Source: RGIG6353 sp045590615
Lineage (GTDB): Bacteria; Bacillota; Clostridia; Oscillospirales; SIG627
NCBI GenBank assembly: GCA_045590615.1
Contig: JAZNRH010000008.1
Coordinates: 1 to 19,577 of the forward strand
DNA: 19,577 bases
Direction: 5' to 3'
Shown here: positions 7,555 to 16,900 of the stretch, piece by piece
How the letters are laid out: each line of letters opens with the position of its first letter
How positions within the stretch are numbered: position 1 is the stretch's first letter
The notes under the pieces: model-generated
Seen by the model: the letters and a program-made list of their open reading frames with translations, nothing else
What the model was told of the DNA's origin: nothing
Database searches by the model: none
Made by a program: the position numbers and the translations under genes

Positions 7555-8391
7555 ATGGCTATTAAGAATTTTATACCAACAGTATGGAGCGAAGCACTTT
7601 ACGAGGAGCTTCAGAAAAATTACGTAGGCGTTAAGCTTTGTTCAAGAGAATTTGAGGGAGATATCAAGACTCAGGGCGACAGAGTAAAGATCAACGGTCT
7701 TGGTCCCGTAACAGTTTTTAACTACACCAAGAACACCAATATGCCTGAGCCCGAGGTTCTCTCAGACAATACGAGAATGCTCGTAATCGATCAGGCAAAG
7801 GGCTTTAACTTCTGTATCGACAGTATCGATGACGTTCAGTCTTCTCCCAAGCTCATTCAGTCTGCTATGAAGAGAGCTGCAGATGCGCTCAGCGACGAGG
7901 CAGACAAGTACATTTACACCCTTTACGACGATAATGTACCTACGGTGCTTTACGAGAATCCTCAGGCTGCAACGGTAGTTCAGTCACTTTCTCAGCTCAG
8001 AAGAAAGCTTATGGAGAACAACGTACCCAATTCTGCAAAGATTTCACTCGAGGTTCCTCCCGTTGTTGAACAGCTTTTGCTTATCTCAAATCTTCTTACC
8101 GACACCAATAACTCAAATGCTCTTGCTAAGGGTTATATCGGTAAAATTCTTGGATTTGATATATACGTAACCAACAACATCACCTACAACGAATCGGGCT
8201 TCTACAGATGCATTGCCCGTACCGATAGAGCGATTGCCTTTGCCGAGCAGATTAATTCTATCAAGCCCTATGAGCCTGAGCTCAGAAACGGTACTGCAGT
8301 TAAGGGTCTCCACCTTTACGGCGCAAAAATTGTATATCCTACCGAGATGGCTTATTGGGACGTGGCTTTACTCCCTGAAAACGAAGAATAA
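7555..8391 (+). CDS. Major capsid protein, HK97-fold, P22 coat-like
   Basis: This 278-residue coat protein begins MAIKNFIPTVWSEALYEELQ, a typical N-terminal arm and helix. It continues with a hairpin region (GDIKTQGDRVKINGLGPVTV), the segment PEVLSDNTRMLVIDQAKGF, and the helical spine (SAMKRAADALSDEADKYIYT). It ends with IGKILGFDIYVTNNI and the region GLHLYGAKIVYPTEMAYW of the peripheral/axial domains. It is shorter than the P22 coat itself (about 430), with no room for a large insertion domain. The start is preceded by AAAGGAT. Codon choice is more uniform (many GCT, AAG, CTC) than in its neighbours, which fits high expression. A hairpin terminator follows the stop. Confidence 0.85.
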   Translation: MAIKNFIPTVWSEALYEELQKNYVGVKLCSREFEGDIKTQGDRVKINGLGPVTVFNYTKNTNMPEPEVLSDNTRMLVIDQAKGFNFCIDSIDDVQSSPKLIQSAMKRAADALSDEADKYIYTLYDDNVPTVLYENPQAATVVQSLSQLRRKLMENNVPNSAKISLEVPPVVEQLLLISNLLTDTNNSNALAKGYIGKILGFDIYVTNNITYNESGFYRCIARTDRAIAFAEQINSIKPYEPELRNGTAVKGLHLYGAKIVYPTEMAYWDVALLPENEE

Positions 8392-8400
8392 CTTGTAGGA

Positions 8401-8424
8401 GGGGCTGTAAATCAGCCCCTTTTT
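8401..8424 (+). terminator. Intrinsic terminator/attenuator after the capsid gene
   Basis: GGGGCTG (8401-8407) pairs with CAGCCCC (8413-8419) around the loop TAAAT, followed by five T (8420-8424). It lies 10 nt after the coat stop and only 15 nt before the tail-fibre start, so part of the transcription must read through for the later genes. It probably makes the scaffold/coat part of the message more abundant than the downstream part. Confidence 0.82.
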
Positions 8425-8438
8425 GAAGGAGAATAGAT

Positions 8439-9392
8439 ATGAAAATAACATCATTTTCAACCGACGTTGAAAACGTTTCAAAGCTGTCAAACCGTCCGAA
8501 CATAGAAGAGGGTCTTACTGCCGACGCTTTGAAGGCTATATTTGATAAGGCAGGCGTTGATATAAAAAATTATATCAATTCGGTTCTGATTGAAGAGCTT
8601 GCCTCTCTTTCGGAGGGGGCAAGTGGAGCAAGAAAAATCGGCAGTGAGCCAATTGATGCCGTAGAGGGTGAGAGCGTTCAGGATAAGCTTGTATCTCTTG
8701 CTACTCAGCTTCATGCTCTTGCAAATTCAACTATTCCCGACGGAACGATTACTCCCGATAAATTTCAGCCCGAAATTGCCGAGTTTCTGAAGTCTGCGTC
8801 TATCAGGGCGCAGAGCTATACTACTGCAGGTGTGCATAGCTTTACCGTTCAGAGAACGGGTACTTATAAGCTAACTCTTGTTGGTGGAGGCGCAGGGGGT
8901 GGAGTGAGTAGCACCAACCACTATCACAAGCTTGGTGGAGGTGGAGGTGCAGGTCTTGTGCTCTGGATTGACCTTGCTGCAGGAGACTTGTGTGAGCTTG
9001 TAATAGGCGAGGGGGGTGCAGGGCTTGTGTCCGAAAACCACGCTCTCGTCTCTCAGGCTCAGAACGGTGGCGACAGCGTGTTTTCTGTAAACGGTAGCGT
9101 TGTTGCAAGAGCAGAAGGGGGAAAATTCTCAAAGAGTGAGAGGGCTGCTGCCGAGGGTGGTACTATTAACTGCCGAGGTGGTTATCCCAAGGCGCACGAT
9201 ACCTACGGCTCGTCAAATCCCGTCATTGAGTTTTCTATCGGTGGTGACAGTCTTCTCGGAACGGGAAGCGCATACGAGGGTGACCCTGTCGGCATCGGTG
9301 GTGGTGGCTTCTCGGGCAGTCAGTCGAACGGCGAGTATGAGTCGGGCTACGACGGTGGACCGGGTGGCGCTATAATTGAGTATATAAGTTAG
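8439..9392 (+). CDS. Gly-rich tail fibre / receptor-binding protein
   Basis: This 317-residue protein has the N-terminal form of clostridial phage appendage proteins: ISS-like start, then SKLSNRPNIEEGLTADALKA and FDKAGVDIKNYINSVLIEEL, which would be the part fixed to the particle. A short linker (DGTITPDKFQPEIAEFL) leads to a module that opens with TTAGVHSFTVQRTGTYKLTL. From about residue 147 to the end the chain is Gly-rich (VGGGAGGGV, LGGGGGAGLVLW, GIGGGGFSG, DGGPGGAIIEYI), as in glycine-rich collars of phage receptor-binding tips. The ATG follows GAAGGAG. It should be exposed on the particle and decide what the particle binds. No chaperone gene follows it. Confidence 0.75.
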   Translation: MKITSFSTDVENVSKLSNRPNIEEGLTADALKAIFDKAGVDIKNYINSVLIEELASLSEGASGARKIGSEPIDAVEGESVQDKLVSLATQLHALANSTIPDGTITPDKFQPEIAEFLKSASIRAQSYTTAGVHSFTVQRTGTYKLTLVGGGAGGGVSSTNHYHKLGGGGGAGLVLWIDLAAGDLCELVIGEGGAGLVSENHALVSQAQNGGDSVFSVNGSVVARAEGGKFSKSERAAAEGGTINCRGGYPKAHDTYGSSNPVIEFSIGGDSLLGTGSAYEGDPVGIGGGGFSGSQSNGEYESGYDGGPGGAIIEYIS

Positions 9393-9401
9393 GAGAGTAA
9401 A

Positions 9402-9974
9402 ATGGCAATAAAAGAATATTCTTATGAAAAGAACGCAAACGATAAGCTTTCGCCTCACTTCAGGGTAAAGGAGTTCAGGGCAAGGCGTGGCACGAAGCTT
9501 GACGGTGATAAAATCCTTATTTCAGAGGAACTCATAGAGATGCTCGAAAAGCTGTCAAGAGCCGTTCGTTACAAGCCGATTATCGTCACCGACGGCTACA
9601 GAACCGAGGCATATGATAAACAGCTCACAGGTAAGGCAGGTCAACATTCAAAAGGGCTTGCTGCCGACGTGTGGGTTGATGGCTACAGCGCATACGAGCT
9701 TGCTGCTATAGCAGAGCTGATTGGATTTGACGGGATAGGAGTTATAAACGCACGCTGTGTACACCTTGATATGAGGGGCTACAAGAGCTATTTTGTAGAG
9801 AACAGTATGAGTGCGAGCGATACCTATTCAGTAAAAACCTTTCAATGCCCCGAAACCTTTTATAAGCTTGTGAAAAAGCTGTTCGTTCTTAATGATAATA
9901 CCATTGAATACCTGAAGAGGTGGAAGTGGTCGGATTTACTTTTTGAAAAGCTCACGCAGGGAGCTTTAGCATAA
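9402..9974 (+). CDS. Peptidase M15 family protein (zinc D-Ala-D-Ala carboxypeptidase/endolysin-like)
   Basis: This 190-residue protein is a zinc peptidase of the M15 type, which cleaves peptidoglycan cross-link peptides. The core shows LSPHFRVKEFRARRGT (the usual N-terminal block), VTDGYRT (residues 62-68), the zinc motif HSKGLAAD (H82, D89), and CVHLDMRG with the third ligand H121. After about residue 140 there is a C-terminal extension of roughly 50 residues (ETFYKLVKKLFVLNDNTIEY, then WKWSDLLFEKL) that I do not recognise. There is no signal peptide or anchor, so it needs a holin, cell lysis, or a place in the particle to reach the wall. The ATG follows AGGAGAG. It may be a phage lysin, or a structural virion peptidase. 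Confidence 0.85.
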   Translation: MAIKEYSYEKNANDKLSPHFRVKEFRARRGTKLDGDKILISEELIEMLEKLSRAVRYKPIIVTDGYRTEAYDKQLTGKAGQHSKGLAADVWVDGYSAYELAAIAELIGFDGIGVINARCVHLDMRGYKSYFVENSMSASDTYSVKTFQCPETFYKLVKKLFVLNDNTIEYLKRWKWSDLLFEKLTQGALA

Positions 9975-9986
9975 GGAGGTGGATAT

Positions 9987-10937
9987 ATGTCAAATAACGT
10001 AAAAAGCTACGCAAAAACAGTACTTGACGGCTATGATGATGCTTTGAGCAAGCTTACTCAGAGATATAATTCTGCTGTCGCTGTAATTAACAGAGAGCAC
10101 AATGCAAGGCTTAAGGATATCAACGAAAAGGAAAAGAAGGATAAAAACTCAGCAGATGCAAAAAACCAGATTTCTTTGCGCAATACCAAAGCGACTCTTG
10201 CTGACAAGGGGCTTTTGGCTTCGGGTGAATCTGCTCAGGCTGATATCGACCACAACCTTGCAAGAAATATTGCCTTTTCGGAGATTGAAGAGAACGCTTC
10301 AAGAGAAAGAAGCGAAAACGAGAGAAGCAGAGCAGATGCAAAGGCAAACGCCTTTGCAAGTTATCTCGACAATGCAGGTGAGGTTGAGCTGAAAAAGAAC
10401 AGCGAATACCGTGCTCAGCTTAATTCCGACAGGGATTATGAAGCAGAGCGTGACGATGAAACTCACCGTCGCTACGTGGAAAATCGAAAATACGAAGCCG
10501 AGCGCGATGATGAGGCGTATTCCCGTTACGCTGACAACCGTGACTATGAGGCAGAGCGTGATGATGAGGCGTATTCCCGTTACGCTGACAATCGTGACTA
10601 TGAGGCAGAGCGTGATGACGAGAAGTATTCCCGCTACGCTGACAACCGTGATTATGAGGCGAAGCGTGAGGGCGAGGAGAACGAGAGTGCGCCCGAGTCT
10701 GTGGGGGGCATCGGTAAGGGAGAAGGCAGTGGTGAGGACAACAGAATTGAGCCTAAAATTTCCCCCAAGGATTTCGTTGATACGGTGAAAAGAAAATATG
10801 CACCCACTGATTATATTTCGATGAAGATCAAGGCGAAGATAAGAAAGGTGCTTGACGTGGTTATAAACGACCCGACCCTGACCTTCTCCTATCGACATCA
10901 GGTAAAAATCTACGCTCAGGCAATGGGTGTGTATTAA
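9987..10937 (+). CDS. Coiled-coil repeat protein, podoviral ejection/internal virion protein-like
   Basis: This 316-residue hydrophilic protein starts with a long helix (YDDALSKLTQRYNSAVAVIN), then a KEKKDK-rich coiled coil. A central piece reads TLADKGLLASGESAQADIDH and NLARNIAFSEIEEN, a pattern (GL..SG.S.....N.A...A) I associate with podoviral internal or ejection proteins. Residues 149-220 are four 18-residue tandem repeats of the type RDYEAERDDEAYSRYADN, with a fifth broken copy after them. The C-terminus changes character: an acidic Gly-rich linker, then a basic domain (DFVDTVKRKYAPTDYISM, KIKAKIRKVLDVV) that may touch DNA or membrane. It has a near-perfect AAGGAGGTG before the ATG. Role is by resemblance and by its place in the virion block; not certain. 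Confidence 0.55.
   Translation: MSNNVKSYAKTVLDGYDDALSKLTQRYNSAVAVINREHNARLKDINEKEKKDKNSADAKNQISLRNTKATLADKGLLASGESAQADIDHNLARNIAFSEIEENASRERSENERSRADAKANAFASYLDNAGEVELKKNSEYRAQLNSDRDYEAERDDETHRRYVENRKYEAERDDEAYSRYADNRDYEAERDDEAYSRYADNRDYEAERDDEKYSRYADNRDYEAKREGEENESAPESVGGIGKGEGSGEDNRIEPKISPKDFVDTVKRKYAPTDYISMKIKAKIRKVLDVVINDPTLTFSYRHQVKIYAQAMGVY
10431..10680 (+). repeat. 54-bp (18-residue) tandem repeats, about 4.5 copies, inside the coiled-coil gene
   Basis: Copies start at 10431, 10485, 10539 and 10593, with a partial copy from 10647. Each encodes a variant of RDYEAERDDEAYSRYADN. The second, third and fourth are almost identical in DNA, which points to recent expansion or gene conversion. 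The first (…DETHRRYVEN) and the last are more diverged. The repeat is highly charged and should form a continuous helix with a regular charge pattern. Confidence 0.9.
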
Positions 10938-10993
10938 AAAACACTTTTATGGCAATACTTTCCTGATGAAAGGATTTTTCGCAGGAGAGTAAT

Positions 10994-13900
10994 ATGGATA
11001 AGAGTAAAATAAAAGAGATGCTGATAAAAGCAAAGGAGTCTCAGGACAAGAGCTATAAAGCTCTTGGTCGCAGAAGAGCGTATGCTATTTTGAAAAAATC
11101 AGCCCTTAAAAACAGAGAGGGCACAATATTTCATAATTTCTATCTGGTAGAAGAGGCTATGTCTGTTATCAGGGGAGTGAGAATTTCTCAAAGAATGAGG
11201 TATTATTCGTCGGTGTTGCTCCCCTGCCTCAGTCGTGAAGCTCTATTTGACGGAATGTCGGCTTTTTTTGAGGTGTTTTCAAACGAGCTGACAAGTGAGG
11301 AATGTGAAAGGGTGTCAGAGGCATTTTTAGAGGCGAGCATTATTGCTCTTGCTGAGGGTAAGCTTGATAGCCCCGAAATAATAAGGGGATTACAGAGCTT
11401 TGACTTTTCTCCCTTTTTGCTTGGTTATCTCAGATATGAGCAAATCCTGAGACGTGACAGTCTGTATTCAAGGCTGGACAGAGAAACGAGAGCTCTGTAT
11501 AAGGAAAAGCTTGAACACTACGCTCGTAAAAGAGGGTTGAGCTTTACTCAGGGGTGTGAAAGAATAGTAGATGAGGCTGTCAGAAGGGGCTGTCACATAG
11601 GAGAGCTTTTGCCCCTTAATAAAGGTGAGAGTGGGTGGTTAATTCTGCCCGTTCTCATCTTTAGCCTTTTAGCTGTTATTTTATTTTCGGTGTTGAGAAA
11701 AGCATTACCAATACCATTTGTGGTAGTGGTAATGCTGTTGGCTGTTTTTCCGTTGTGGCAAAGCTCCTTTGAGCTTTTCGTACCGATTGTTGCAAGGCTT
11801 AAAAAGAGCGATATTCTGCCACGCTTGTCAGTGCCCAGAATTACCGAGGAATATGCTACGCTCAGCGTTATTACGGCTCTTGTCAGTAAGGTGGATGAGG
11901 TGAGAGCGCTGTTTTCACAGCTTGAGCTACTGAGTCTGAAAACGAGCAGCAGAGGTAAGGACGAGGGCGCGTTCTGGGGGATTCTTCTCGACCTTCCGGA
12001 GAGCAAGACGCCAAGGGCTGAAGATGATGAAAAAATAATTAAAGAGGCAAAAAAATGCCTCGAGTCGCTTGACAGCCGTTTTTATCTTTTCACCCGTAAA
12101 AGACAGTGGTGCGAGGCTGATGGAGTTTATCGGGCATACGAGAGGAAACGTGGTGCTATAATAGAGCTTGTAAAGCTCCTTAGTGGCGATGAAAGCTCAA
12201 TTGAGTGTGAGAGACAACTGCCAAAGGATATAAAGTATCTTCTTACACTTGATGCTGATACCGATATGGAGCTTGGCGCGCTGAATAAGATGGTGGGTAC
12301 TATGGCGCACCCCATGAACGCTCCCGTTATTGAGAAAAGAGGGGGTGCAAGGGTTGTTACAAAAGGCTTTGGAGTACTTCAGCCCGTTTCCGTCAGCTCT
12401 CTTGAGTCGGTTCACAAGACACGCTTTTCAACTCTTATGTCGGGAAGAGGGGGAGTTGACAGCTATCATTCGGCTATTTTCAATCTCAATAGTGCGCTGT
12501 TTGGCAGGGGTGTTTTTTGTGGCAAGGGTATGTTCTCGGTTTCGGCTTTCCGAGAAACACTGGTCGACGCCTTTCCGGATAATATTATTCTGAGCCACGA
12601 TATTCTGGAGGGTACGAGGCTGAGAACGGGGTACGTTTCTGACGTTTGCTTTTTTGACGGTGTTCCGTCGAATGCGAAGAGCTATTACAAGCGCTGGCAC
12701 AGATGGGCGAGGGGTGACGTGCAGTCGCTTGCATTCATCGGCAGGAAGATAAAAACACCATATGGAAAAATAAACAATCCTATGCTTGCGTCGGAAAGGT
12801 TTTTGTTCTTAAATAACTTTTTTAATCTTTTAGTTCCCATTTTTCAGGTGTTAGGATTGTTTTTTCTTATGTGGTATGGAGTCGAGGAGCTGAGTCTGGC
12901 ATCATTTTTCTTCTTGCTTCCGTCTTTTACGTCTTTATTCAATGAGATTTTAAGAGCCTCGTTTCACGGCTCGCTGTTAAATATTCTCAGAAAATTTTTC
13001 GGCGACACTCTCACGGCGCTTTGCCGTGAAAGTATTATGCTTGGCTACCGTCTTTCATCTCTTGCCTTTATTGCGTATAAAAATGCAGATGCTGTGATTC
13101 GCTCTTTCTGGCGAATGAAGGTATCGGGTAAAAAGCTACTTGAATGGACTACGGCAAGTCAGGGCGAGGGAGGTAAAAACAGCCTCGTCAACAGCTTTGC
13201 TTATACCTTTCCGTCTTTTGTGCTCGGGGCATTTGTGCTCTCTTTTGCAAGGTTGTCTCTTTGTCGCTTGCTTGGAATATTGTGGTGTATATACTTTGTA
13301 ATAGTTTATCATCTTGACAAGCCGATTGCAAATAAGGGCTTTACGCACGCTCAAAAGAAGCTGATTACCCGTTGGGCAGGGGATATATGGAAATACTTCG
13401 ACAGATACGTAGATGAAACGAATAATTATCTGCCACCTGATAACGTCTCCATTTTCCCTTCCTCTGAGGTCGCTTCACGCACATCACCAACCAATATCGG
13501 TCTGTATCTGATTTCAATTCTGGCAGCGCTTGATTTTTCCTTTATTTCGCTCGACGATGCTTTGGAGAGACTCGAAAAAGCGCTCAACAGTATTGACAAG
13601 CTTCCTAAGTACAAGGGACAGCTTTATAATTGGTATAGCACTCTCAATCTCGAGGTGATTGGTCAGGAGTATATTTCGACGGTGGATAGTGGCAACTTTA
13701 TTACCTGCCTCGTTGCACTTGAAAGAGGACTTCTTGAGTTTGAAAAGAGCGACAGAAGGGTAAAGACCATCAGGCAGAGGCTTAAGAAAATCGAGGTTAA
13801 TTCGGATTTCAGATTTTTGTTCAATCAGTCAAGAAATTTGTTTTCTCTCGGTTATTTCGTGGATAGGGAAAAGCAGGACGATATAGTTTATGACATGTAT

Positions 13901-16900
13901 ATGTCTGAGGCGAGGACAACCGACTATTATGCCATAGCAAGAGGTATTGTAAAGGACGGGCACTGGTCGTCTCTTTCACGTCCTCTGGTTGCTAATCTCG
14001 GTGGAATTGGTGCATTGTCCTGGAGTGGTACTGCATTTGAATATTTTATGCCACAGCTTTTGTTGCCCCTGTATAAAAACAGCTTTGTTCACGAGGCGCT
14101 TAGCTATACCTTCGTTGAACAGCTGAAGTTTTCTGCTACGCTTCGACATGAAAAAATCTTCGGTGTTTCGGAGAGTGGTTATTTTGCCTTTGACGAAAAC
14201 CTCTCGTATCAGTACAGAGCCTTTGGCATACCGTCTCTTTCCCGTCGTGTAGAGCGAGAGGAACAGAAGATTATTTCTCCTTATTCCTCCTTTATTATGC
14301 TACCGATAGGAAAGGGAGTTGTAATCAAAAACCTCGAAGCACTTGAAAGGCTTGGCTTATATGGAGAATTTGGCTTCTATGAGGCAATTGATATGACGGT
14401 ACAAAGACCGTCGGTGGTAAAAAGCTTTATGAGTCATCATCTCGGAATGAGTTTTATAGCTTGTGCAAATGCCGTTTTCGATAACGTATTTGTAAATAGA
14501 TTTATGATGGATAATCAGATGCGTGCAGTTTCCGAATTGTTAAAAGAGGCTGTACCTGCAGATATCAGGACGGTCAGAAAGGAAAGGCTTCAGAGAAATG
14601 CAGAGCCAAGAAAAAGAAGCTTCGTTCAAAGAGAAGCTCCCACTTTGCGCACCGAGGCAGGCATGTGGGCTTTGACGGGGAGACAGACGACAGCAGTCTT
14701 TTCTGAAAGAGGGGTGGAGAGCGTTTCCCTTTCAATTGATAAGTCCTCTTCTGTTTGCGCAGTAAGACCCGTCTCGTCTTCCAACCCTTCTGCTTTGCTG
14801 TTATACAGCAAGGTCGGAGAGCATATTTCCTCACCTTCGGTTTCTCCCGACGTAAGCTACAGCTTTGATACGGGCTTTGCAGAGTACAGACAAGGTGATT
14901 TAAGGGCGAGTGTCAGTCTTTCGGCAAGGTACAATGCTATGCGTATCAGATTGGAATCCGGTGGTGAGACGGGGGAGGTTGGTATATATTTTGAGCCTCT
15001 TTTGACCGAGCTCGACGCATTTCTGTCACATCCTGCTTTTCAAAGACTTTTCTTTAGTGCAGAGTACAGCGAAGGTGCGCTGATATTGACAAGGGTTGGC
15101 GAAAAGCCTTATTTCTTAGCTCTTGTTTCCAACGCAGATTTTGAGTTTGAGCTTTCAAGAGAAAAGCTTTTTGAGGGCAAAGAGTATGGGATTTTTTCAC
15201 TCTTATCAGGCAATACGCCCAGAAGCATAGTTGACGAGCCGTTAATATCTCCTTGTGTTTACGTAAGGAGTAAATTCAAAGTCAAGACAGATACTACTTT
15301 TGTAATCGGTTTTGGCGCTACCAAAGCCGAGGCTTTATCTAACGCAAGTCAAGAGCTTGCAACTCCCTTTTCGAGAAGTGTCAAGAGAAGTCGTGAGCTT
15401 TTTTACAGCGCCGTAACTGCATCGGGTGGTGATTTTTCTGCCAATTATTTTGAAAAGGCTCTGTTCTGTCTGCGTTGTGATACAGGGAACGTATACAGAG
15501 CAAATTTTCCAAGCTTTTATGGCAAAAATGCAGTATATTCTCTTGGAATATCGGGTAGGCTTCCCGTTTTTTTAGTTAAGCGTGAAACTAAAAAGGAGGA
15601 GCTTTATGCCTTTATTATTGCTCATAAGCTACATTACGTTATGGGAGTGCGATACGAACTGCTCATAGAGGTAAGAGACGAGGGATATATGAGGGGGAGT
15701 CGTGGTGAGGCAGAGAGTATTATAGAGAGCTTGTCGGCAGGCTTCCTTGTGGGAAGGGAGGGGGGGATACATTTCGTTGACGTTTCAGCTGCTCCCGTCG
15801 GTCTTTGTCAGGCTCTGGCTGCAGACTCTTACCCGAGCGAGAGGAGAATAAAAAAGAAAAAATATCGGGAACTTATTTCTCAGGTATCACCCTGCGAGGT
15901 GGCTGACGGGGATATACTGATAACCGAGAAGCCCCCTGTTTTGTGGTCGCACGTTATTGCATCTGAAACCTTTGGAACAATTCTGTCACACAGAAGTCTT
16001 GGTAACACTTGGGTGTATAATTCCCGTCTTTCGCGTCTGAGCTATTGGGAAAATGACAGTGTAGGAGGAGCTTTTTCGGAAAAGGTGATTATGGAGAAAA
16101 ACGGAGTCGAAAAGGACTTATGCGCTTCTGCCTTTGCCACTCGTTTTTCTTGTGGAAGGGCAGAGTATATTGGTGAGCATTTCAATATCAGGGTCGCAAT
16201 TCACCCCACTCTCTCCTTTAAGGCTGTAAGCGTCGCTGTTGAGGATGAGGGGTATAATCTGGAGTATAGCTTTTTGCCCGTTCTTGACGATTATATAAAG
16301 GCATCTACCAGGGTGGAATTCTTTTCGGACAGTAATAATTCGGTTGTTTTCAGGAATCTGTTTTCTGAGCTTGAGTCCGACGGCTTTGGTTATCTTTATC
16401 TTCCGTTTGAAAAGGAAATCAGACTGTCAGACAGAGTAGGCGTTTCGTGTGACAGAGGTGGAGAGGTAGTTTTTGTGCTGGGCTGGGCTAATAGTGATAA
16501 GCATTATCAGGCAGTCAAGGAATACTTTTCAGTTAACAGATTTTCCGACGTTTACGCGCTGTCCCATAAGAGACTTTTTGATTTATTGAAAAACGAGAGG
16601 TATTTTTGGCTGTCCTATCAGGTTTTGGTTTCACGCTTTATGGCAAGAAGTGGTCCGTATCAATCGGGTGGCGCATGGGGATTTCGTGACCAGGCACAGG
16701 ATTGCCTTACTCTGTTGTCTTTTTCACCCGAGAGGGTTCGTGCTCATATTATGCGTATGGCATCTCATCAATATAAAGAGGGTGACGTTCAGCATTGGTG
16801 GCATAACAGACGTGGAGTGAGAACGAATTGCTCTGACGATTATCTGTGGCTTGTTTGGTTGACCTCGGTGTATATTTTGAGAACAAATGACAAAAGTGTA

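Noticed and set aside
10431..10680. CRISPR-like array from regular repeats
   Set aside because: The repeats are contiguous, in frame and protein-coding, without unique spacers.
10299..10898. 199-codon minus-strand open frame over the repeat gene
   Set aside because: It mirrors the tandem repeat in another frame, is made of repeated hydrophobic words, and lacks a ribosome binding site. The plus-strand gene explains it.
10960..10980. Weak hairpin CTTTC/GAAAG followed by T run before the synthase gene
   Set aside because: The stem is only 5 bp with two G-C pairs, too weak to call as a terminator.
3018..10993. Attachment-site direct repeats flanking the phage module
   Set aside because: I compared the two edges by eye and saw no shared core longer than chance. 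A computed repeat search would be needed.
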